Source: Dehalococcoidales bacterium
GTDB lineage: Bacteria > Chloroflexota > Dehalococcoidia > Dehalococcoidales > RBG-16-60-22
Direction of reading: 5' to 3'
Assembly (NCBI GenBank): GCA_023135135.1
Contig: JAGLTT010000013.1
Location: 1 to 11,755, forward strand
DNA: 11,755 nt
This document shows, one piece after another, positions 5,842 through 11,755 of the stretch (the stretch's first letter is position 1; the number at the start of each line of letters is the position of its first letter). A program made the translations under genes and the position numbers. The notes under the pieces are model-generated. The model did no database searches, was not told the DNA's origin, and saw nothing but the letters and a program-made list of their open reading frames with translations.

Positions 5842-7188
5842 ATGGTAGCAACTAAGAAAACAAAATATTTGATAATCGGGAACTCGGCCGGTGGTATCGG
5901 TGCCGCCGAGGCTATTCGTGAGGTAGATAAGACCGGGACTATCACCATAGTCTCCGACGAACCCTACCCGGCTTATTCGAGGCCGCTTATCTCCGAGTAC
6001 CTGGCCCTCCCCTGCCCCGTCGAGAAAATGGCTTACCGCCAGCCCGATTTCTACGAGAAGAATAAGATTAAGACTCTTCTCGGCGAGAAAGTTATTCAGG
6101 TCAACCCGGACAAACATACGGTTAAACTGGAAAGCGGGACAACGCTGGGCTGGCAGAAACTGCTGCTCGCTACCGGTGGCACACCTATTTTCCCGGAAAT
6201 GGAAGGCAACCGGCTAAAAGGTGTCTTCACCTTTAATAAACTTGACGATGCCAAAGCTATCGATGGCTTCCTGAATCAACACCGGGGCAGGTTAAGAGCC
6301 GTGGTTATCGGGGGCGGTCTGATAGGTGTCAGCGTTACGGAGGCCCTGCTCAAGCGGAGCGTCGAGGTTACCGTCGTCGAGATGAAGGACCGGGTTCTCA
6401 ATACGATACTTGACGAAGAAGCATCTGTCTTTGAGGCGCAGGCCCTGGTACATGCCGGCACCAATATCATCACCGGACATACCCCCGAAAAAATAAACAG
6501 TTACCTGCTCGGCGAGGTCTGCGGCGTCACTCTCGACGACGGATGCGTCCTGCCCTGCGAAATGGCTGTAATCACCATCGGCGTCCGTCCCCGTCTGGAA
6601 GTCGTTTCCGAAAGCGGTATCAAGATAAACCGCGGCATCGTCGTCGACCGCCGCATGGCGACCTCCGCTCCTGATATCTATGCCTGCGGCGATGCCGCCG
6701 AAGCTCACGATTTCGTTTACGGAGAAAACCGGCTCACCCCGGTCTGGCCGAACGCTTACGAAGGGGGCAGGGCCGCCGGCCTGAACATGGCGGGTAAACC
6801 GACGGAATATCAAGGCGGGACGGCCATGAACGCCCTGAAGTATTTCGGCGTGTATATTGCTTCGGCCGGACTGGTGACACCGCCCGATGATAGCTATGAG
6901 ACTCTGATAAACAGGTATGACGGTATTTACAGGAAGGTGATAATTAAAAAAGGCAAATTAGCCGGGATGGTCTTCGCCGGTGATATTGAGAAGTCGGGCA
7001 TCATCTATAATCTGATGAAAGATGGAGTTAATGTCAGAAAGTTTAAAGAAGTCCTCGTCGCCGACGATTTCGGGCTGGCTTCACTGCCGGAATCAATCTG
7101 GAAAGACCGGCTGGAGAGTTCGCCTCCGGAAGGGGTTCCGGTGGTAACCTCTATTGAAGAGCCGGAGGAACTGGTCATCGGTGACTAG
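5842..7188 (+). CDS. FAD/NAD(P)-dependent oxidoreductase, probable NAD(P)H:ferredoxin oxidoreductase
   Basis: The 448-residue flavoprotein belongs to the two-dinucleotide-fold family that includes rubredoxin reductase and the N-terminal part of NirB. Visible are the FAD-binding GNSAGGIG (13-20), the LLLATGG motif (107-113), the NAD(P)-binding VVIGGGLIG (154-162), and the second FAD contact DIYACGD (278-284). An acidic residue, E180, ends the second strand of the NAD(P) fold, which suggests NADH rather than NADPH. There is no CxxxxC redox disulfide, so it is not a thioredoxin-reductase-type enzyme. AGGTGG seven bases before the ATG supports the start. Placed between a CooF-like ferredoxin and glutamate synthase genes, it most likely supplies reductant for glutamate formation, replacing the usual GltD subunit. 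The electron partner is inferred from context. Confidence 0.88.
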   Translation: MVATKKTKYLIIGNSAGGIGAAEAIREVDKTGTITIVSDEPYPAYSRPLISEYLALPCPVEKMAYRQPDFYEKNKIKTLLGEKVIQVNPDKHTVKLESGTTLGWQKLLLATGGTPIFPEMEGNRLKGVFTFNKLDDAKAIDGFLNQHRGRLRAVVIGGGLIGVSVTEALLKRSVEVTVVEMKDRVLNTILDEEASVFEAQALVHAGTNIITGHTPEKINSYLLGEVCGVTLDDGCVLPCEMAVITIGVRPRLEVVSESGIKINRGIVVDRRMATSAPDIYACGDAAEAHDFVYGENRLTPVWPNAYEGGRAAGLNMAGKPTEYQGGTAMNALKYFGVYIASAGLVTPPDDSYETLINRYDGIYRKVIIKKGKLAGMVFAGDIEKSGIIYNLMKDGVNVRKFKEVLVADDFGLASLPESIWKDRLESSPPEGVPVVTSIEEPEELVIGD

Positions 7189-7212
7189 CACTTTTTCCCG
7201 AGGGGAATATAG

Positions 7213-8367
7213 ATGAGAAAATTGAGACAGCTAAATAACTCATATGGCGATGACAAGGTAATCGACGCCTGTTCGATATTCGGCGCCATGAACACGGCAG
7301 GCAAGAGGTTCTCCGGGGAGAGCGTCATTAAAGCAATCGCCAATATGCACGACCGCGGCAACGGACTGGGCGGGGGCTTTGCGGTCTACGGGCTGTACCC
7401 CGAGCATGCCGACCTCTATGCCTTTCACATCATGTTTCTCGATAATGAAGATAAACAGGAGACGGAAGGATTCCTGCGTAAACATTTTACCGTTATCCGC
7501 GAGGAAGAAGTACCCACCCGGTCGACACCGGCGATTAAGAATACCCCGCTGGTATGGCGTTACTTCCTTGACGTACCGCAAAATCTACCGGAAAACCTGT
7601 CAATTGACGATTATATCGTGGCTAAGGTCATGGAGATTAATACCGGTAGCAATAATAGTTTCGTTTTCTCCAGCGGCAAGAATATGGCCGTATTTAAGGG
7701 CGTGGGTTACCCCGAAGAGCTGGCTGAATATTTCCGACTGGAAGAGTACCAGGGCTATCTCTGGACGGCGCACGGAAGGTTCCCGACCAATACGGTGGCC
7801 TGGTGGGGAGGGGCGCACCCGTTTTCGATTCTGGACTGGACGGTGATTCATAACGGTGAAATTTCATCCTACGGAATAAACCGCCGCTTCCTGGAGCAGT
7901 ACGGTTACCAGTGCACTATGCAGACCGATACCGAAGTTATCGCCTATGCTGTCGACCTGCTCATGCGCCAGCACAACCTGCCTTTGGAAATAACCGCTAA
8001 AGTAGTGGCGGCCCCCTTCTGGGACGAAATCGAACGCATGCCGCCGAAAGAGCAAAAACTCATGCGGGCATTACGTCAGGTATACAGCAGCCTGCTCCTG
8101 AACGGGCCTTTCGCCGTAATTATCGCCCGTCAGGGCGAAATGATAGGCCTGACCGACCGTATCCGGCTGCGACCGCTGACCGTCGGAGAGAAGGGCGATA
8201 TGCTGTACCTTTCATCCGAGGAGTCGGCCATACGCCTGATATGCCCCGACCTGGACAAGTCCTGGATTCCCATGGGCGGCGAGCCGGTTATCGGCAGGCT
8301 TAAAAAAGGGCCCAATCCACAAGATATCACTGGCGGGGAGAGGCTATCAGCCGGGAAGTCGGTATAA
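7213..8367 (+). CDS. Glutamate synthase glutaminase subunit (class II amidotransferase domain, GltB1 type)
   Basis: Releases ammonia from glutamine and channels it to the synthase subunit. The 384-residue protein equals the N-terminal domain of bacterial GltB as a separate gene. The nucleophile is C20 in DACSIFG; the glutamine-binding HGRFPTN motif is at 187-193 (R189), the oxyanion-hole HNGEI at 213-217 (N214, G215), and D239 in QTDTE. Class II enzymes need the cysteine at the N-terminus, so the first 19 residues must be a propeptide removed after synthesis, as in full-length GltB. AGGGG seven bases before the ATG supports the start. The gene is four bases from the synthase subunit gene. A split three-gene layout also occurs in N-methylglutamate synthase (MgsABC), a possible alternative, but the amt and regulator context favours glutamate synthase. 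Confidence 0.9.
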   Translation: MRKLRQLNNSYGDDKVIDACSIFGAMNTAGKRFSGESVIKAIANMHDRGNGLGGGFAVYGLYPEHADLYAFHIMFLDNEDKQETEGFLRKHFTVIREEEVPTRSTPAIKNTPLVWRYFLDVPQNLPENLSIDDYIVAKVMEINTGSNNSFVFSSGKNMAVFKGVGYPEELAEYFRLEEYQGYLWTAHGRFPTNTVAWWGGAHPFSILDWTVIHNGEISSYGINRRFLEQYGYQCTMQTDTEVIAYAVDLLMRQHNLPLEITAKVVAAPFWDEIERMPPKEQKLMRALRQVYSSLLLNGPFAVIIARQGEMIGLTDRIRLRPLTVGEKGDMLYLSSEESAIRLICPDLDKSWIPMGGEPVIGRLKKGPNPQDITGGERLSAGKSV

Positions 8368-8371
8368 CACT

Positions 8372-9877
8372 ATGAAGACTTATAGCGCACCAAAATTTAA
8401 AATAATCAGAGACAAAGACCGGTGTATTCAGTGTCAGGTCTGTGTCAACCAGTGCAGCTTTGGCGCATACTACTACGACGAAGAAGACGACGAGGTAAGG
8501 AGCTGCGAGGAAAATTGTGTCGGTTGCCAGCGCTGCGTGCTCTTTTGCCCTACCCGAGCATTAACTATCAGCTATAGCCCGCTGGACTACCGCGGGAACC
8601 AGAACTGGCGTCCTGAAATTATCGAGGACATTAACAAGCAGGCGGAGACCGGGGGCATGCTATTGACCGGCATGGGCGATGACAAGGGCCAGCGCATCTA
8701 CTGGGACCATCTGGTGCTCAATGCCAGCCAGGTGACCAATCCCTCCATCGACCCCCTGCGCGAGCCGATGGAACTGGCCACTTACCTGGGGCGTAAACCC
8801 GATAAACTGGAAGTCGAACCGGACTCGTTCGATTTAAAAACGCAGTTATCGCCGCTGGTCAGGGTGGAAGTGCCGGTGCTGTTCGCCGCCATGTCTTACG
8901 GGGCGGTAAGCCTCAACGTACATGAATCCCTCGCCCGGGCGGCGACTGAGATGGGTACACTGTGGAACACCGGCGAGGGCGGGCTTCACCCCAGCCTGTA
9001 TAAATACGGAGACAACACTATCGTTCAGGTGGCATCAGGGCGTTTCGGCGTTCATGCCGATTACCTCGATGCGGCCAGAGTAGTTGAAATAAAAATTGGA
9101 CAGGGAGCCAAGCCGGGTATCGGCGGGCACCTGCCCGGAGAGAAAGTAAGCGCGGACGTATCACTCACGCGGATGATTCCCGAAGGAACCGACGCCATCT
9201 CACCGGCGCCGCAGCACGATATCTACTCCATTGAGGACCTGGCCCAGCTTATCTACGCCCTGAAGGAAGCGACCAACTATACCAAGCCGATATCGGTAAA
9301 GATAGCCGCCGTCCATAATTCCGCCGCCATCGCCAGCGGCATCGTTAGAGGCGGCGCCGATATCGTCGTCCTCGACGGACTGCGCGGGGCTACCGGCGCC
9401 GCGCCCAAGGTCATCCGCGATAACGTCGGTATTCCCATCGAACTGGCCCTGGCCTCGGTGGACAGCCGGCTGAGGCAGGAAGGCATACGCAATCAGGCCT
9501 CCGTCGTGGTCTCGGGCGGTATCAGGAACAGCGGCGACGTAGCCAAGGCAATCGCCCTCGGGGCCGACGCCGTGTATATCGGGACGGCCGCGCTCATTGC
9601 GCTGGGCTGCCATGTCTGCCAGCAGTGCCATACCGGCAAGTGCGCCTGGGGCATCTGTACTACCGACCTGCGCCTGACCAAGAGAATCAACCCGGAAATC
9701 GGCGCCCGCCGGGCGGCCAACCTGCTCCGCGGCTGGAGCCTCGAACTGAAAGATATACTCGGTGGACTCGGCGTTAACGCCCTGGAGAGCCTGCGGGGGA
9801 ACCGCCTGCACCTCAGGGGCGTCGGCCTGACCGATACCGAGCTCGAAATTCTGGGCGTAAGAATGGCAGGAAGCTAG
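8372..9877 (+). CDS. gltB: Glutamate synthase central FMN subunit with fused ferredoxin domain (GltB2 type)
   Basis: Synthase core that reduces the 2-iminoglutarate formed from 2-oxoglutarate and ammonia. Residues 1-65 form a two-cluster ferredoxin domain: C18/21/24/28 and C49/52/55/59, plus an extra C45. From about 90 to the end is an FMN-binding barrel, with MSYGAVS (174-180), GEGG (201-204), a glycine-rich DGLRGATGAAP (335-345) and a phosphate-binding SGGIRNSGD (381-389). Cysteines 413, 419 and 424 have the six- and five-residue spacing of the [3Fe-4S] ligands in GltB; C416 and C429 are additional. The fused ferredoxin is typical of archaeal-style glutamate synthases and gives a docking route for electrons from the upstream redox genes. 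The ribosome site is weak (GGGAAG thirteen bases away), so translation is probably coupled to the gene four bases upstream. Confidence 0.92.
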   Translation: MKTYSAPKFKIIRDKDRCIQCQVCVNQCSFGAYYYDEEDDEVRSCEENCVGCQRCVLFCPTRALTISYSPLDYRGNQNWRPEIIEDINKQAETGGMLLTGMGDDKGQRIYWDHLVLNASQVTNPSIDPLREPMELATYLGRKPDKLEVEPDSFDLKTQLSPLVRVEVPVLFAAMSYGAVSLNVHESLARAATEMGTLWNTGEGGLHPSLYKYGDNTIVQVASGRFGVHADYLDAARVVEIKIGQGAKPGIGGHLPGEKVSADVSLTRMIPEGTDAISPAPQHDIYSIEDLAQLIYALKEATNYTKPISVKIAAVHNSAAIASGIVRGGADIVVLDGLRGATGAAPKVIRDNVGIPIELALASVDSRLRQEGIRNQASVVVSGGIRNSGDVAKAIALGADAVYIGTAALIALGCHVCQQCHTGKCAWGICTTDLRLTKRINPEIGARRAANLLRGWSLELKDILGGLGVNALESLRGNRLHLRGVGLTDTELEILGVRMAGS

Positions 9878-9878
9878 C

Positions 9879-10637
9879 ATGACAGATACCAGAGATTCCG
9901 CAGTTAATATCGATGCCAGCGGTGTCCATTACCGGGAGCTCAATACCAGGCTCAGGGATATTGTTACCAACAGCAACCGTAAGATTGAGCTGCGTAATGT
10001 TTACGGGCAGAGATACATCGGCACCAACCTGAACAAGCCGATAGAGATTGAAATTTTCGGCACGCCGGGCAACGACCTCGGCGCCTTCATGAACGGGCCG
10101 AGGATTATCGTCCACGGCAATGCCCAGGACGGCTGCGGCAATACCATGAACGAAGGCGAGATAATCGTTCACGGCCATGCCGGGGATACGGTTGGTCTAT
10201 CGGCCAGGGGCGGTAAGATATTTATCCGCGAAGATGTCGGCTACCGTGCCGGCATCCACATGAAAGAGTACCGGGACAAGATGCCGGTAATTGTCATCGG
10301 TGGCACCGCCCAGGACTTCTTCGGCGAGTACATGGCCGGAGGCACCCTGGTTCTCCTCGGCCTGAATCTCGGCGAAGGGAAAAACCACAAGGCCAGGTTC
10401 ATCGGCACCGGCATGCATGGCGGCGTTATTTACGTACGGGGGAATGTCGAGGAATACCAGTTGGGTAAGGAAGTGGGCGTTACCGACCTCGAAGAAAGCG
10501 ACCGCGCCGCTCTCCGCAGGTATGTCAGCGAGTTCGCCGGATATTTCGACTTTGATGCGGATGATATACTGTCGCACAAATTTATAAAACTGTACCCGCG
10601 CTGGCTCCGGCCCTACGGAAGGCTTTACACCTATTAG
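9879..10637 (+). CDS. Glutamate synthase GXGXG-domain subunit (GltB3 type)
   Basis: Structural subunit equal to the C-terminal right-handed beta-helix domain of GltB. In the 252-residue product the repeated glycine pattern is clear from about 61 to 190, for example GNDLGAFMNG (64-73), HGNAQDGCGNTM (79-90), HGHAGDTVG (98-106) and GGTAQDFFGEYMAGG (141-155). In whole GltB this domain holds the ammonia tunnel region and glutaminase and synthase domains together; here it would assemble with the two preceding products. It starts one base after the synthase stop, with AGGAAG five bases before the ATG. The last 55 residues after the helix are charged and tyrosine-rich, as is common in stand-alone versions. 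Formylmethanofuran dehydrogenase subunit C has the same fold, but nothing else of that complex is here. Confidence 0.9.
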   Translation: MTDTRDSAVNIDASGVHYRELNTRLRDIVTNSNRKIELRNVYGQRYIGTNLNKPIEIEIFGTPGNDLGAFMNGPRIIVHGNAQDGCGNTMNEGEIIVHGHAGDTVGLSARGGKIFIREDVGYRAGIHMKEYRDKMPVIVIGGTAQDFFGEYMAGGTLVLLGLNLGEGKNHKARFIGTGMHGGVIYVRGNVEEYQLGKEVGVTDLEESDRAALRRYVSEFAGYFDFDADDILSHKFIKLYPRWLRPYGRLYTY

Positions 10638-10655
10638 CGGTGTTGGAGTGGAGGT

Positions 10656-11330
10656 ATGACACACGTTTTAATAATCGCGCGGGACGATGAGACTAAATCA
10701 AAGCTCCGCAAAAGTTTGGCTCATTATGACCTTTCATGCTCCTTCACCTCTTACAGCAATGGGGTATGGGAGGCCGTAAACAGCGGTAAACCCGATATAC
10801 TCCTGTTTGAAATGGACGAAAATCCGCCGGCTTCCGAGATTTGGGAACTTACCAGAAGAGTGAAAAGGACGAGAAACCTGCCGGTAATCGCGCTCATCCC
10901 GGGAGAGATGCCCGGCAGCATCGACAGTCTCCTCGATATTGGCGATTTTGTTGCCGCCCCTTATAATTCCACTGAGCTGATTTTGAGGATAAACCGCCTC
11001 CTCCACAGAACCGAAAGCACCGAAAGCAAAGAGCAAATAAAACATAACGACCTGAAAATAGATCTCATCACGTGCGAGGTAACCGTAGAAGGTAAAATAG
11101 TCGAACTGACCTTTAAGGAATATGAACTGCTCAAGCTGCTGGCGGGCAACCCGGGACGCGTCTACACGCGTGACGCCCTGCTGGATAAAATCTGGGGCTA
11201 TGACTACTTCGGCGGGGACCGCACCGTGGACGTGCATATACGCCGACTCCGCAGTAAAATAGAAGACCCCGACCATACCTTCATTGAAACGGTACGCAAC
11301 ATCGGCTACCGTTTCATCAAAAATTCGTAG
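10656..11330 (+). CDS. OmpR/PhoB-type regulator with degenerate receiver domain, GlnR-like
   Basis: DNA-binding regulator of 224 residues: receiver domain about 1-118 and winged-helix domain about 128-222, with recognition helix segment DRTVDVHIRRLRSKI (188-202) typical of PhoB/OmpR proteins. The receiver pocket is broken. The phospho-accepting Asp is Glu at 52 (LLFEM), the conserved Thr/Ser is Ile at 81 and the conserved Lys is Ala at 101; only the early acidic pair D10-D11 remains. Phosphorylation is therefore unlikely, and no sensor kinase gene is nearby. Actinobacterial GlnR, the nitrogen master regulator, is likewise a phosphorylation-independent OmpR protein. GGAG seven bases before the ATG supports the start. 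It is the last gene of the glutamate synthase operon, 18 bases after it, and directly upstream of amt, so nitrogen control is a strong inference. Confidence 0.88.
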   Translation: MTHVLIIARDDETKSKLRKSLAHYDLSCSFTSYSNGVWEAVNSGKPDILLFEMDENPPASEIWELTRRVKRTRNLPVIALIPGEMPGSIDSLLDIGDFVAAPYNSTELILRINRLLHRTESTESKEQIKHNDLKIDLITCEVTVEGKIVELTFKEYELLKLLAGNPGRVYTRDALLDKIWGYDYFGGDRTVDVHIRRLRSKIEDPDHTFIETVRNIGYRFIKNS

Positions 11331-11344
11331 CCAATCCCCGGCGT

Positions 11345-11382
11345 GTAACACAGATTTAACCCCCCTGTAATATATTCGTAAC
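11345..11382 (+). promoter_or_regulatory. Four-fold 11-bp-phased operator-like array upstream of amt
   Basis: Four pentamers occur at exact 11-base intervals: GTAAC (11345), TTAAC (11356), GTAAT (11367) and GTAAC (11378), each separated by six bases. Eleven-base direct repeats are the usual target geometry of PhoB/OmpR-family regulators, and GTnAC-n6-GaAAC-n6 is the actinobacterial GlnR box form. The array lies between the regulator gene and amt and ends just before the predicted -10 box, so it is a likely activator site for the neighbouring regulator. Confidence 0.65.
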
Positions 11383-11392
11383 ATTAGCCCGC

Positions 11393-11398
11393 TATCCT
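11393..11398 (+). promoter_or_regulatory. Candidate -10 box of an activator-dependent amt promoter
   Basis: TATCCT matches four of six consensus bases. The position where a -35 box should lie (about 11370-11375) is a poor match and is occupied by the repeat array. The last pentamer ends ten bases before this box, the geometry of PhoB-activated promoters where the operator replaces the -35 element. Confidence 0.4.
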
Positions 11399-11407
11399 TA
11401 TTGGTAG

Positions 11408-11414
11408 AAGGAGG
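11408..11414 (+). promoter_or_regulatory. Strong ribosome binding site of amt
   Basis: AAGGAGG stands six bases before the ATG at 11421. It is the strongest Shine-Dalgarno match in the window and fixes the amt start. Confidence 0.8.
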
Positions 11415-11420
11415 ATAGCC

Positions 11421-11755
11421 ATGAACCTGAGAGGCAGTGTAACGAAGATAGCCATAAGAGGGGTATTGACCTTTGGCCTTGTTTGCCTGATATGGCTGGC
11501 GTGGGCAGGGACGGGGAGTGTAGCCCTGGCGGCTGACCCCACCGGATTGGGGGGGACAGCGGATACGGCGATAGACTACGTGTGGATACTGGTCTGTGCC
11601 TTCCTGGTGATGTTTATGCAGCCAGGGTTTGCTCTCCTAGAAGCTGGCTTCTGTCGGGCTAAAAATGTTGCCAACTTAATGACTAAAAACCTGATGGATT
11701 TCGCTATTGGCTCGATAGCTTTTTTCTTCGTAGGCTACGCCATAATGATGGGTGG
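11421..11755 (+). CDS. amt: Ammonium transporter, N-terminal part (cut by the window edge)
   Basis: Membrane channel protein for ammonium uptake. Only the first 111 codons are present and the frame is open to the edge. Residues 1-37 form a signal peptide (basic start, hydrophobic core about 13-29, probable cleavage after ALA at 37), common in bacterial Amt proteins. The first mature membrane helix, about 53-72, runs into the family hallmark MQPGFALLEAGFCRAKN (66-82), followed by LMTKNLMDFAIGS (86-98) and a second helix reaching the window end. The usual Ala in MQAGF is Pro here. It has its own strong ribosome site and probably its own promoter, 90 bases after the regulator gene. A P-II protein gene (glnK/glnB) often follows amt and would be expected just outside the window. 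Confidence 0.92.
   Translation, partial: MNLRGSVTKIAIRGVLTFGLVCLIWLAWAGTGSVALAADPTGLGGTADTAIDYVWILVCAFLVMFMQPGFALLEAGFCRAKNVANLMTKNLMDFAIGSIAFFFVGYAIMMG

Noticed and set aside
9200..9880. Long minus-strand frame of 226 codons opposite the FMN subunit gene
   Set aside because: The plus strand encodes the conserved barrel and [3Fe-4S] cysteines; the antisense frame is a by-product of GC-rich codon use.
10734..11384. Minus-strand frame of 216 codons opposite the regulator gene
   Set aside because: It overlaps the clear OmpR-type winged helix on the plus strand and reads through the amt operator region; no domain is recognised.
1..11755. CRISPR arrays, tRNA or rRNA genes, insertion sequences
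   Set aside because: No repeat-spacer pattern, no cloverleaf or ribosomal RNA segments, and no transposase or flanking inverted repeats were seen.

Overview
The window looks like a piece of an anaerobic bacterial chromosome of moderate GC content. Gene content (oligopeptide ABC ATPases, CooF-like iron-sulfur protein with its flavin partner, archaeal-style split glutamate synthase, OmpR-type regulator next to an ammonium transporter) fits Chloroflexota, possibly Dehalococcoidia, but that placement is inference without any database search.

Layout. (1) 161-2134, plus strand: two tandem ATPases of an oligopeptide/dipeptide ABC importer (OppD/OppF type), joined end to start; the permease and binding-protein genes are not in the window. 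(2) 2189-5033, minus strand, read right to left: a small soluble class III adenylyl cyclase with all the usual catalytic residues, then a GAF/HD-GYP protein (predicted cyclic-di-GMP hydrolase), then a metallo-beta-lactamase-fold hydrolase. Together they look like a nucleotide second-messenger group. (3) 5034-5373: divergent intergenic region with two good sigma-70-like promoters facing right, a leader hairpin, an orphan terminator-like hairpin and a possible 43-codon leader ORF. (4) 5374-11330, plus strand: a tightly packed nitrogen-assimilation operon: four-cluster ferredoxin, FAD/NAD(P) oxidoreductase, and glutamate synthase split into three genes (glutaminase domain, ferredoxin plus FMN synthase domain, GXGXG domain), ending with an OmpR/PhoB-type regulator. 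(5) 11421 to the right edge: the start of an ammonium transporter gene (amt), running off the window.

How the parts may work together: the Amt protein brings in ammonium; the split glutamate synthase converts glutamine plus 2-oxoglutarate to two glutamates; the flavoprotein and the four-cluster ferredoxin probably deliver electrons from NAD(P)H to the ferredoxin domain fused to the FMN subunit. The regulator has lost its phosphorylation pocket (Asp to Glu, Thr to Ile, Lys to Ala), as in phosphorylation-independent regulators such as actinobacterial GlnR. Immediately downstream, between it and amt, lie four TAA-centred pentamers at exact 11-bp spacing, ending ten bases before a -10-like box. 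The most interesting proposal here is that this regulator binds that array and activates amt, forming a GlnR-like nitrogen-control circuit outside Actinobacteria.
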